DNA from: BMS3ABIN04 sp964553325
Lineage (GTDB): Bacteria > Bacteroidota > Ignavibacteria > Ignavibacteriales > Melioribacteraceae
Length of the DNA stretch: 46,936 nucleotides
Direction: 5' to 3'
Assembly: GCA_964553325.1 (NCBI GenBank)
Contig: CAZKKI010000038.1
Coordinates: 1-46,936, forward strand
Under the pieces are notes generated by a model, which was not told the origin of the DNA, did not search any database, and saw only the letters and a list, made by a program, of their open reading frames with translations. Every line of letters starts with the position of its first letter. The first letter of the stretch is position 1. Below, piece after piece: positions 23,489-32,773 of the stretch. Both the position numbers and the translations under genes were made by a program.

Positions 23489-26203
23489 ATGACTAAAAAC
23501 AACCCTTTCGATTACTTCGTTGGAATTAATTCGCTTGAAGAAATTGCAACGAAAGATTCAAAAGTTGTGGTAATGAATATTTTAGGAAACGAGAGCAGAA
23601 ACGTTACTCCGGTTTCTCACGAGTACAGTGGCGGTAATATTGTAGCGGGGGTTCAATACGGCAGAAAAGGAAAATTAGAAACTAAAATCGGTGAAATTCC
23701 CGTTTACGGCAGATTAGCCGAAGTGGTTGAAAATCACGAATTCGACACGGGTGTAATTTACCTTCCGCCGGATGCGGTATTTCATGCGGTAACCGAATTG
23801 TGTCATTACAATGCCGAAAAATTAAAAAAAATAATAATCATAACGGAAAAATTAAGCGTTAAAGATCAACGGTTGATACGCGCCATTGCACAAGCAAACG
23901 AAATCGATGTTTTCGGAGCCAATTGTTTGGGTGTTGCGGATTCTTGGAATCATATTCGAATAGGCGGAGCGTTGGGCGGAGACCGGCCGGAAGAAACATT
24001 AATAAAAGGCTCGATTGCCATTCATAGTAATTCGGGCAATTTCAGTACAACAATTGCCGAATATTTGAAAACCTCAGGCTTCGGTACATCGACAATAATA
24101 AGTTCCGGTAAAGACGTGATAATCCAGTTTGCGGTACCGGAGTTTTTGTATGCTGCGGAAAACGACCCCAGAACAAAAGCCGCAGTACTTTACGTTGAAC
24201 CCGGCGGATATTACGAACAGCAAGCTCTCGATATGATTAAAGAGGGAAAATTTTCTTTTAACAAACCGATAATAGCTTGCGTAACCGGAAGATGGAAATC
24301 GAATTTAACTCGCGCTTGCGGTCACGCCGGAGCACTAGCCGGTGAGGGCGATGACGCCATAGCAAAGGAAAAATGGTTCGATGATTATTTCGGGGTTCCC
24401 GTTTTTAATCCCGACGAACCCGAAAACGTAAGCGAAAAAGGCGTGCGGGTCGCCTCAATTCAGCATATTCCGCTTGCCGTAAAAGCCGTATTCAATAAAA
24501 TCGGCATTAAACCGGATTTCGAACCGATTGGCAATCTCGGCTTAAAACCTTGGTTCGGAAATAATTTTGATCTTAAATTACCGTTACATTTACAAATTCC
24601 GGTCGTGGAAGCTCTTCCGCCGTATAATAAAGAAATCGAGGAAATTAACAAACAAGTGGGCGCTACGTTTTTACGCGAAAACATGCGGAATAAATCCGGT
24701 GCATCCAGAATCAATCCTTCTACATTCGTTGCCGAGCTACACGGAATACCGGTTGTCGAATTAATAGAATTTCCCTACGAGAGCAATATATTTTTCAGCT
24801 TGACTAAACTACAACCTGAAAAAGATAAATTAAAGTTAGCCAATATAATTCTGAATTACTTTGCCAAACCGACGGAACAAGAATTACATGCAGTACAAAC
24901 CGCAAAAAATAACGGCGCCACGCCCAACGAATCGCTAATAGCCGCTTTGGCTTTGAACGATGGAATAAATAAACTCGACCAAATAAAAATATACACCGAT
25001 AAATTAATCACTCTGTTTTCCGAAATTCAATTGAGGGATTTGTATTCGGAAATCGATTACGAAAAAACCGAGACGACCGCAAAGAAAATGTTCGAAACCG
25101 GTTCGGGGGAAAAATCGGAATTAGCGGATTTTCTTTCGGCCGTAATTAAAAATTGTTTTAAGAAAACCAACATTGTCGATTTCGCTTTTAGGTTTAATTC
25201 CAACAACAAAGTAAAACATCCCGAAGCGTTTTTGTTTGCCGCTTTATTGCTCGAATTTTCTTATAAATCTTTGGTTTTGAAAAAAATCACAAGACAAACC
25301 GCAGTGGAATTGATTGAATATATTTCGATAATAGCAAAAAGCGCCGTTTTAAATTCAGGTTTTCTTTTCTCGAATTCTTTCTTAAAAAACTTATTCGAAA
25401 ACAGAAATTTCGATTTGCTGGAAAATTCTTTTACCGAAACGGTTTATCAAGCATTATTCAACGAAAAACCAACCGAGGAATCTTTAATCGAATTCTATGC
25501 ATTACTTGCTTTAACTTTAACAAACGGCCCCGGAACATTAAGCGCAAAGGGAGCAAAAGAGAGCGTTAGCGCCAGAAATAATATTTCCACGGCTTTTACC
25601 GGTTATTTGAGCAACACCGGTTTGGCGCACGGCGGCAGCGGTTACGAAGCGATACAATTTCTTATTGATTCTTTTGAATCAGTAAAAATTAAAGACCCAA
25701 GTCAACCCGACGAAAAAATAGATTTGAAAAATATTTCACACAAAGTGGCGGTTGATTATCTCGAATATAAAAATACTGCAAAACTTAAGGGTGAACTCAA
25801 TTACAAAAGAATTCCGTGTATTAATCATCCGGTTTTTAAAGGAAAACGCGTCAATATCGATCCGCGCGAAGATTTTATTCGTAAATATTTAAAATCTAAA
25901 AACATTAATAATTTATTTTGGGATTTTTATCACGAACTAGTGGAAGAGCTTTACAAAGTTGGGGTTTCCAACAATGTTTATTGTGTTAACATCGATGCCG
26001 TTATTGCCGTTATTTCATTAAAGCTAATGTGGAAACCTTATACTAAAAAGAAACTTTCGGAAAATGATTTACAAAATATCGGATTTATTATTTTCCTATT
26101 GGGAAGAACCGCCGGAGTTAGTGCCGAAATAATCGATCATCGAGCGCGCGGTACGGATATGGACTGCAGAACACCGCAAAGCGAAACCGCATTTATTTCA
26201 TAA
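23489..26203 (+). CDS. Oversized ATP-citrate lyase large-subunit-like protein (SucD plus citrate-synthase domains)
   Basis: A 904-residue protein; known two-subunit AclA proteins are near 610. Residues 1-345 are SucD-like with phospho-acceptor His279 in CGHAGA. The C-terminal citrate-synthase-like part has AHGGSGYEA (His714), CINHPVFKGKRVNIDPRE (His780) and VNIDAVIAV (Asp836), matching the His-His-Asp of citrate synthases. The DHG motif that holds the catalytic His of animal ATP-citrate lyase is TNG here (Asn679). Residues about 400-490 look like a second, degenerate citrate-synthase segment (KPTEQELHAV with NNGATPNESL, compare KPTEESLIEF with TNGPGTLS). Cleavage or synthesis of citrate, or of a methylated analogue, is inferred. 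Confidence 0.75.
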   Translation: MTKNNPFDYFVGINSLEEIATKDSKVVVMNILGNESRNVTPVSHEYSGGNIVAGVQYGRKGKLETKIGEIPVYGRLAEVVENHEFDTGVIYLPPDAVFHAVTELCHYNAEKLKKIIIITEKLSVKDQRLIRAIAQANEIDVFGANCLGVADSWNHIRIGGALGGDRPEETLIKGSIAIHSNSGNFSTTIAEYLKTSGFGTSTIISSGKDVIIQFAVPEFLYAAENDPRTKAAVLYVEPGGYYEQQALDMIKEGKFSFNKPIIACVTGRWKSNLTRACGHAGALAGEGDDAIAKEKWFDDYFGVPVFNPDEPENVSEKGVRVASIQHIPLAVKAVFNKIGIKPDFEPIGNLGLKPWFGNNFDLKLPLHLQIPVVEALPPYNKEIEEINKQVGATFLRENMRNKSGASRINPSTFVAELHGIPVVELIEFPYESNIFFSLTKLQPEKDKLKLANIILNYFAKPTEQELHAVQTAKNNGATPNESLIAALALNDGINKLDQIKIYTDKLITLFSEIQLRDLYSEIDYEKTETTAKKMFETGSGEKSELADFLSAVIKNCFKKTNIVDFAFRFNSNNKVKHPEAFLFAALLLEFSYKSLVLKKITRQTAVELIEYISIIAKSAVLNSGFLFSNSFLKNLFENRNFDLLENSFTETVYQALFNEKPTEESLIEFYALLALTLTNGPGTLSAKGAKESVSARNNISTAFTGYLSNTGLAHGGSGYEAIQFLIDSFESVKIKDPSQPDEKIDLKNISHKVAVDYLEYKNTAKLKGELNYKRIPCINHPVFKGKRVNIDPREDFIRKYLKSKNINNLFWDFYHELVEELYKVGVSNNVYCVNIDAVIAVISLKLMWKPYTKKKLSENDLQNIGFIIFLLGRTAGVSAEIIDHRARGTDMDCRTPQSETAFIS

Positions 26204-26212
26204 GACTTCCTG

Positions 26213-27091
26213 TTAGTAATTAACAACCAAATATGCTCCGGCAAGCATAATTAAAACGGCTATTGTTTTCCTCAACAAATAATGTTCGGAAAATATTTTA
26301 CCACCGTATACAGAAGCGAAAAGAACGGAAAGGCGTTTTACCGACAGTACAAGTGCAACCGGTGCAAGTTTTACCGCTTCAATTTGGGTATATCTGTATC
26401 CGATTGTAAAAATCGAAATAAGAACAAACCAAATAAAAAATTTTTTTTCCGGAAGTTTGAAAATTTCCTTTATCCCCTTGTTCACGAATACCGAAATAAA
26501 AAAGAAGTTGACCGCTAGAAATATTTGCTGGTAAACAACAAACGTTTTAGGATGAAAATTAAAATCGCGCAACAGATACCTATCAATTATTGAAGTGGCA
26601 GTAAACAATACTAGAGCGAAAACAATGTAATGATGATACTTCGATTCGTAAAAAACAAGAAAGGGTTTAAGCAAATTTCCGTTGCTTTTCGATTCCAATA
26701 TATAAGTTCCGGTTAACAATAAAATCAAGCCGACTATCTCTAAGCTTGTAATTGAATCGCCAATCAATAAAAAACCGAACACCGCTACGAATCCGGGAGT
26801 TAAAACCATAAGCGGTAACGCTCCGCTTATTTCCATATTTTTTATTGCAAGCATCACACACCAAAACGCAAAAGCACCAAGGACTGATTTTCCGTATAAG
26901 ATTATCAAGGCGGTTGCATTAATGTTAACAAACAGAAATTCGGAAAAGATTATCACTCCAAAAATCATATTGAAAATCGAAAGTAAAAAGGAAAACTTAA
27001 GAGCTTCGAAATCGAACAGCACACGTTTTTGCGCAACCGCCGCGGCTGCAGAAAGAATTGCGGAAAGAAAAGCCCAAACATACCAATCCAT
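26213..27091 (-). CDS. DMT-superfamily (EamA-like) permease
   Basis: A 292-residue integral membrane protein with about ten hydrophobic helices arranged as two EamA repeats; the first repeat ends in SLEIVGLILLLTGTYILES and the second in YLLRKTIAVLIMLAGAYLVVNY, the usual EamA endings. It has an Ala-rich helix at the start (AFLSAILSAAAAVAQKRVLF). It is the last gene of the minus-strand run and starts 34 bp after the TonB receptor stop, so may be co-transcribed with the hydrogenase operon. Substrate unknown. It converges on the aclA-like gene with 9 bp between stops. Confidence 0.85.
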   Translation of the reverse strand: MDWYVWAFLSAILSAAAAVAQKRVLFDFEALKFSFLLSIFNMIFGVIIFSEFLFVNINATALIILYGKSVLGAFAFWCVMLAIKNMEISGALPLMVLTPGFVAVFGFLLIGDSITSLEIVGLILLLTGTYILESKSNGNLLKPFLVFYESKYHHYIVFALVLFTATSIIDRYLLRDFNFHPKTFVVYQQIFLAVNFFFISVFVNKGIKEIFKLPEKKFFIWFVLISIFTIGYRYTQIEAVKLAPVALVLSVKRLSVLFASVYGGKIFSEHYLLRKTIAVLIMLAGAYLVVNY

Positions 27092-27125
27092 TACAAGAAC
27101 CTATCAGTTAACGGGTAACAAATTT

Positions 27126-29408
27126 TTACCACAAAATACGAACTTTTACAAATATATTTCTGCCGGGCTCCTCGAAAAACATTCCTCTGTACGATGTTAA
27201 ATGATTTCTGTAAGAGCGGTTGAATAAATTTTGGACACCCAAAACGGTGGCAATTTTTACAAAACCAAGTTCTATCGGTTCGAAGCTCATACTCAAATCA
27301 TAAACGGCATAACCTGGAGTTTGTTTTTCATTGGGTGCAACATTTTTTTGGTCTGCTGCAAACTTGATTGAAAAATCGGTAGTAAAAAAATCATCGTAAT
27401 TAAATCTTATTCCCGCCATTCCGTTCAACGGTGCGATTTGAGGCAGATATGTATCGTTGTTCAAATCTTTACCCGTTACGTAAGCCAAATTGGAATACAG
27501 TACCGTTTTACCGAAAATGTTGTATTCGAATTTGGTATCAAATCCATATAAACGAGCCTTACCGACGTTTTGTTTTTTGTAGAGACTGTCGGGAATTAAC
27601 ACATCATCTATAACCAAATCGTTAAAATTATTAAAGAAAATATTTCCTTTAAATCTAAATTTATTGAATTTTAACCTAATCCCGGCATCGAAGAAAATTC
27701 CCCGTTCGGGTTTTAACGCCGGATTTCCAAGATAAACAATTGCTCCGAGATCGATGTATTGAAATCTTTCTTCAAGCGAAGGTGAACGGAAAGTATACGC
27801 TCCGTTAAACGTAAAATCAACGTTTTCGTTAAAATGATAGAGCATTCCTATGCTTCCGCTAAAAGATTTATTTGTTTCCTTTACGGCTTCGAACGAGGCA
27901 TCGGGATTGGGAGGCGGAATGATTTTTACTCCGTTATCGATTATGTATTGCGGATTATCGGTTTCTTCGCTTTTAATGTTTATGAAATCGTATCTACCGC
28001 TCAAAGTTAAATTCATTTTTTTATTTAGAAGCGATATCTCATTTTGAGCGAAAATTCCCAAATTTCCGAAGGTTGAAGTCGCCACCGGCTTATCTGCAAT
28101 GATTTTGTTTAAGGGTTTAATCTCTTTTTCACGGTGACCGTCATATTTTCTTTCCCATAAATCCAGACCTGCAATAAACAAATTATTTTTATCAATAATT
28201 ACGTTGGTCTGTAACAACAACCCGTTAGTAGTATGAGTTGCTCCGGGCGTTACAACCGCTTTCGGATTGGGAATTATCTCTACTTCCCTTTGAATAATTT
28301 GACGGTAAAGCTTTAATGAAATGTTACTAATTTCTTTCGAAAGATTGGAGAAATCAAATTTTCCTTCGAATAATTCCCTCTTCGCAAGCGTGTATTTTAC
28401 CGAAGCGTTATCGGGGAAAGGCGATCCGCCCGGAATCCCGACATCTTTAGCCGTGAAATTCTGATATTTAATTTCCGATTTTATATAATCCGAAAATGCC
28501 AAACCCAGCACCGCCGAAACACTTTTGTCTTTGAAACGGCTGTTCAGCAAGTTACCCGAAGCGGTTTTGGCATCGTCGGCATTTCTAATTGAACCGCTTA
28601 TTTTCGAATACCAATTTTTATCGCTTGCATATATCGTAACGTTTGCCGATGTATTTTTATTAACCGAATTATATCCGCTTGCGCTTGAACCGCTTAACGA
28701 AAAACGGGAAGTAAAATCCGGTATTTTCGTTTTGATGTTTATTACTCCCCCTGTAGCGCCGCTACCATATAAAGAAGAGATTCCGCCCTTTATAATTTCT
28801 ATTTGCCGAACATCATACATATCGATTAGCGATAAACCACCGGCATGATTCGTTGCCGTTTCAATTCTATCGCCGTCAATTAAATAAACCAAATTTTGTT
28901 TGCTTACTCCCCTTACCGAAACAGCCGTTCCCCAGACTCCGTCGCGCATTAAACTTACACCGGGTAAATTATCCATTGCATCGGACGGACTGAAATACGG
29001 CATGTCCTCAATCGATTTTGCCGTTACCACATCAACCGGTAACGGGACTTCACTAAGTAAATGTTTAGTACGCGAACTCGTTACAGTAATTTCATGTAAT
29101 AGTACCGGTGTTTCGCTAAGATAAACCGTTAAATATTTTTCTTTTTCCGCATCCACCACAAGTTCGTAAGGTTTATATCCGATATGAGTGAATATGAATT
29201 TGAATTTACCGGGAGGAAGATTATAAAATTCAAACTTACCGTCTATATCGCTCATTGTTCCGACCTTCAACGGTTCAATAACGATATTTACATTCGGAAC
29301 GGCTTTACCCGTTTGCTTCGATTTTACTATGCCTTTCAGCACGGTTTGTGCCGTTACGGGTAATGCCAGCATTAATAAAAACAAATTTATTTTCAATAGA
29401 AATTTCAT
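27126..29408 (-). CDS. TonB-dependent receptor with N-terminal CarboxypepD_reg-like domain
   Basis: About 760 residues. Signal peptide ending LPVTAQ, then a CarboxypepD_reg-like domain (about 24-100: GIVKSKQTGKAVPNVNI, GKFEFYNLPPG), the plug (EVPLPVDVVTAKSIEDMPY, GVSVRGVSKQNLVYLIDGDRIE, IEIIKGGISSLYGSGATGGVINI) and a barrel ending in VKVRILW. ATG 29408 overlaps the kinase stop by one base (TGATG) and has AAAGGAGG upstream. It is not a SusC type. Being translationally coupled to the kinase in the hydrogenase operon, it may import something needed by that system, such as a metal or organic ligand; the ligand is not readable. Confidence 0.9.
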   Translation of the reverse strand: MKFLLKINLFLLMLALPVTAQTVLKGIVKSKQTGKAVPNVNIVIEPLKVGTMSDIDGKFEFYNLPPGKFKFIFTHIGYKPYELVVDAEKEKYLTVYLSETPVLLHEITVTSSRTKHLLSEVPLPVDVVTAKSIEDMPYFSPSDAMDNLPGVSLMRDGVWGTAVSVRGVSKQNLVYLIDGDRIETATNHAGGLSLIDMYDVRQIEIIKGGISSLYGSGATGGVINIKTKIPDFTSRFSLSGSSASGYNSVNKNTSANVTIYASDKNWYSKISGSIRNADDAKTASGNLLNSRFKDKSVSAVLGLAFSDYIKSEIKYQNFTAKDVGIPGGSPFPDNASVKYTLAKRELFEGKFDFSNLSKEISNISLKLYRQIIQREVEIIPNPKAVVTPGATHTTNGLLLQTNVIIDKNNLFIAGLDLWERKYDGHREKEIKPLNKIIADKPVATSTFGNLGIFAQNEISLLNKKMNLTLSGRYDFINIKSEETDNPQYIIDNGVKIIPPPNPDASFEAVKETNKSFSGSIGMLYHFNENVDFTFNGAYTFRSPSLEERFQYIDLGAIVYLGNPALKPERGIFFDAGIRLKFNKFRFKGNIFFNNFNDLVIDDVLIPDSLYKKQNVGKARLYGFDTKFEYNIFGKTVLYSNLAYVTGKDLNNDTYLPQIAPLNGMAGIRFNYDDFFTTDFSIKFAADQKNVAPNEKQTPGYAVYDLSMSFEPIELGFVKIATVLGVQNLFNRSYRNHLTSYRGMFFEEPGRNIFVKVRILW

Positions 29409-30838
29409 CACACGCCTCCTTTTATTGTTAAACGGGGCTCTTTTTCCATTTTGGATTTTCCACGGGAATAAGGCAATTTAATTTTAAAACAAGTTCCGGG
29501 TCGTTTATCGTTTCCCAACGGTGAAGGACTTTTGGCTTTTATTTTACCGTTATGTTGTTCTATTATTTCTTTAACTAACGATAAACCCAATCCGGTCCCT
29601 TCGGCTTTCAGGTTATTTATGTTTGTCGATCTGTAATACGAATCAAATATTTTCTCAATTTCTCCGGCCGGAATTCCTATTCCGTCATCACAAATCTGAA
29701 TTTCCAGCGATTCTTTTCCGTACATAATTGTCATCTCGATGTTTCCGTTTATTTCGGAATATTTTAACGCATTAGCTATGATATTTGAAAAAACAAGTTC
29801 TAGCAAAGTTTCGTCGCCTTCAACGTTTTCCTTTTTCTTCCCCTTTTCGATTAATTTAATATTAATGTTTTTCGACTTGGCAACTTCGGAATGTCCCTCA
29901 ATAACCTTTTTCAAAATTTTGTGAATATCAACAACATCGAAACTTTTTTGATTAAGCAATCTCATCCTGGAAATTCGCAAAACAGTATTTATCATACCGA
30001 GCGCTTCATCCGTTCTAATTTTCGCCCTTTCGATTTTTTCTTTCACTTGAGATGAAATTTCACCCAAGTAACCTTTTTCGATTATTTCCAAAATGGATTT
30101 GGTTGCGGCAATCGGTGATTTGATTTCGTGCACAATGCCCATTATATATTTTTGTTTTTTATTTTCCGCAACATTCAACTTTTCCAGAGTTTCAACCAAC
30201 TGCTTTTCTCTTTTGTATAATTGGTGAGCAATTTTATTTGCCAAGAAAACGCTCACCATAATTAATAACGTAAAATCGATCAAGAAAACCAAAATAAACG
30301 TCAAATTTCCGTATTCGGGTCTACTATATAAGCCTTCGATCGGGAAAGCAGGCAAGATATCGTAAAACTGCAAAAAAGACATCGCCGAAATTACCACGAC
30401 CGAAAGAGTGGCTATCGTGTAGATAATATATGTCGGCAAAATCAAACTACCGATAATCATATGAAATACATAAAAAGTTCGCAACGGACTTTCCACACCA
30501 CCGGTAAAGTAGACCAAAATCGTTAAAGTTGTTAAATCGCAAACAATTTGAAGAAGCGAAAGATGCAAGGGATTAAACTTGCCTGTTTCCGATTTTAGTT
30601 TCGGGCGAATAAAATGAAAAATAAGATTGTAAAAAAGAATAATCGATGTTGTTATTTCTATTATTCTATGTTGAAGCGAACTAAGTTTCAAATCAAGAAA
30701 ATACTCGCCGGAATAATTAAACACAAGCAACATTATAACCGCAATATAACGGAGTTTTATAAAGAGCAAGTTTCTTCTCTTTATCGCTTCCCAAAATTCT
30801 TCGTAATCTTTCGTCCAATCCGGCACCAATCTGATCAT
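29408..30838 (-). CDS. Membrane sensor histidine kinase
   Basis: A 476-residue kinase. About six hydrophobic helices fill residues 25-205 with only short loops, so the sensor is in the membrane. A HisKA domain follows with phospho-acceptor His237 in VHEIKSP, then the HATPase_c domain with N box SNIIANALKYS, CDDGIGIP and GTGLGLSLVKEI. No HAMP or PAS domain is visible. It starts 18 bp after hydA and is coupled to the TonB receptor. The receiver protein at the front of the same operon is the natural partner; the signal may be redox, hydrogen or membrane state (inference). Confidence 0.9.
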   Translation of the reverse strand: MIRLVPDWTKDYEEFWEAIKRRNLLFIKLRYIAVIMLLVFNYSGEYFLDLKLSSLQHRIIEITTSIILFYNLIFHFIRPKLKSETGKFNPLHLSLLQIVCDLTTLTILVYFTGGVESPLRTFYVFHMIIGSLILPTYIIYTIATLSVVVISAMSFLQFYDILPAFPIEGLYSRPEYGNLTFILVFLIDFTLLIMVSVFLANKIAHQLYKREKQLVETLEKLNVAENKKQKYIMGIVHEIKSPIAATKSILEIIEKGYLGEISSQVKEKIERAKIRTDEALGMINTVLRISRMRLLNQKSFDVVDIHKILKKVIEGHSEVAKSKNINIKLIEKGKKKENVEGDETLLELVFSNIIANALKYSEINGNIEMTIMYGKESLEIQICDDGIGIPAGEIEKIFDSYYRSTNINNLKAEGTGLGLSLVKEIIEQHNGKIKAKSPSPLGNDKRPGTCFKIKLPYSRGKSKMEKEPRLTIKGGV

Positions 30839-30856
30839 TCTACTCTCCGAATTCTA

Positions 30857-32773
30857 TCACACTATAAAACTGCCGCGCTTAGTATAAGTTGTATGCAACA
30901 ACTTATGTGAAACCGAACCGCAAGGTCCGTCGGTTAAAAATTCGTTATATAATCTAATAATTTTGGGATTTTCATGCGATTTACGGTAATTGAGAGTTCG
31001 TTCTTCTTTATAAATCGCTTCGGCACGCTTTCTTCTTATTTCGGCATTCGTCGGGATAGGTTGACCGCCGCCGCCCAAACAGCCACCCGGGCATGCCATA
31101 AATTCTATGAAATGGCATTCTGAGAACTTCCCTCCGTTTTTAATATCTTCGAGAATTTTTTTTGCATTAGCCGTGCCGTGAGCAACCGCAACTTTTAATG
31201 TTACACCTTTCAACCAATCGAAATCCGGTATCAAATGAGTTACCAATTCGGGTACAGGCCCGATTTTAGTAATCGGTATTTCGGCATACCGTATTCCTTC
31301 AAAACCTCTGACGGCTTTAATTTCGGCGTTTTCAAAAATATTTTCTATTTTATCTCCGGTAACCAATTCCAACACAGTACGCAAAGCCGCTTCCATAACT
31401 CCGCCCGTTGCCCCGAATATCAAACCGGCACCCGTTGCATCACCAAAAGGATCGTCGAAACCGGATTTCGGAAGTTCGGGTAAATAAATTCCCGCTTCTT
31501 TTATCATTTGAGCCAATTCACGTGTAGTCAAACCGTAGTCGATATCTTTATAACCTGAATCTTTCATTTCCGGACGGTTACATTCAAATTTTTTGGCAGC
31601 ACAAGGCATCACCGCAACAGTAACGATATTTGCGGGATCGATATTTTTTATTTTCGGGTAAAATGTTTTTAACAACGCACCGAACATTTGTTGCGGTGAT
31701 TTTGCAGAACTTAAATGATCGATAAAATCGGGATAAAAATGTTCGAGATATTTAACCCAACCCGGGGAACAGGACGTAAATTGAGGGATAGCGACATTCG
31801 GTTCCCCTTTTACCAACGCTTTATAAAGTCTTAGTAGCAGTTCCGTACCTTCTTCCATAATTGTTAAATCCGCAGCGAAGTTCGTATCGAATACGGCGTC
31901 GAATCCGATTCGCCTTAGCGCCGTATTCATTTCGCCGGTAAGCGAATGACCGGCTTCCAAACCGAATTCTTCACCAATTGCCGCACGGGGCGAAGGTGCG
32001 GTTTGGATTATTACGTGTTTCGTCGGATCGTCTATTGCCGCCCAGATTTCATCTCGCGGATCGTTTGCCCTTAATGCACCGGTCGGACACCTGTTAATAC
32101 ATTGACCGCAATTAATACAAATTACATCGGCTAATGGTTTATCGTAGAAAGTACTAACAAATGTTTCATCACCGCGATTCACCGCTTCCAAAACACCGAC
32201 TTCTTGCAAATCTATACAAGTGCGAACGCAACGTTTGCATAAAACGCATTTATTCATATCGCGAACTACGGCGTAAGACGAGTTATCTATTTGAAATTTC
32301 GGTTTTTCTATATGCCCGAAATTATAATGATCGACTCCGTATTCTTTTGCAAGAGCTTGTAATTCACAATTGTTATTACGCACGCAAGCGTAACATTCTC
32401 CGTAATGTTCGCTTAAAAGTAAGTCCAAAACATGCTTACGCGCTTTTCTTACTCTCGGTGAAGTTGTTTTAATTTTGATCGGATTTGTAATAGGAAAAGA
32501 GCAAGCCGCTTGCAACGTACGCATCCCTTCCACTTCAACCACGCAAACACGGCAAACGCCGGCAATACATAAGTCATCGTGGTGGCATAATGTGGGAATA
32601 TGGATTTGATTTTCTTTGCACGCTTGCAAAATTGTTGTACCGAGCGGAACGGAAACTTTCTTTTCGTTAATTTCAATATTAACCATCGCTCCCAAATCGT
32701 TTAAATTTTCCGCTATTTTAATCTTTAACGGCTTTTGACTTTCGGGAGCACGACCGTTATTATTTTTTCGCAT
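30857..32773 (-). CDS. hydA: [FeFe] hydrogenase catalytic subunit (NAD-linked, HydA type)
   Basis: The ATG at 32773 has GGAGGTG just upstream and gives 638 residues; upstream in-frame starts would lie in hydB. Order: plant-type [2Fe-2S] (CHHDDLCIAGVCRVC), His-ligated cluster (HYGECYACVRNNNC), two [4Fe-4S] (CVLCKRCVRTC, CINCGQCINRC), then the H-cluster domain with L1 TSCSPGW, L2 MPCAAKKFE, L3 FMACPGGCLGGGGQP and the small-subunit-like tail. This is the layout of the trimeric NADH-linked, often electron-bifurcating hydrogenases. L1 has Cys-Ser where prototypes have Cys-Cys. HydEFG maturases are not in the window. Confidence 0.93.
   Translation of the reverse strand: MRKNNNGRAPESQKPLKIKIAENLNDLGAMVNIEINEKKVSVPLGTTILQACKENQIHIPTLCHHDDLCIAGVCRVCVVEVEGMRTLQAACSFPITNPIKIKTTSPRVRKARKHVLDLLLSEHYGECYACVRNNNCELQALAKEYGVDHYNFGHIEKPKFQIDNSSYAVVRDMNKCVLCKRCVRTCIDLQEVGVLEAVNRGDETFVSTFYDKPLADVICINCGQCINRCPTGALRANDPRDEIWAAIDDPTKHVIIQTAPSPRAAIGEEFGLEAGHSLTGEMNTALRRIGFDAVFDTNFAADLTIMEEGTELLLRLYKALVKGEPNVAIPQFTSCSPGWVKYLEHFYPDFIDHLSSAKSPQQMFGALLKTFYPKIKNIDPANIVTVAVMPCAAKKFECNRPEMKDSGYKDIDYGLTTRELAQMIKEAGIYLPELPKSGFDDPFGDATGAGLIFGATGGVMEAALRTVLELVTGDKIENIFENAEIKAVRGFEGIRYAEIPITKIGPVPELVTHLIPDFDWLKGVTLKVAVAHGTANAKKILEDIKNGGKFSECHFIEFMACPGGCLGGGGQPIPTNAEIRRKRAEAIYKEERTLNYRKSHENPKIIRLYNEFLTDGPCGSVSHKLLHTTYTKRGSFIV

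Noticed and set aside
28525..29124. Plus-strand frames inside the TonB receptor
   Set aside because: Shadows of the receptor codons; no ribosome-binding sites or recognisable domains.
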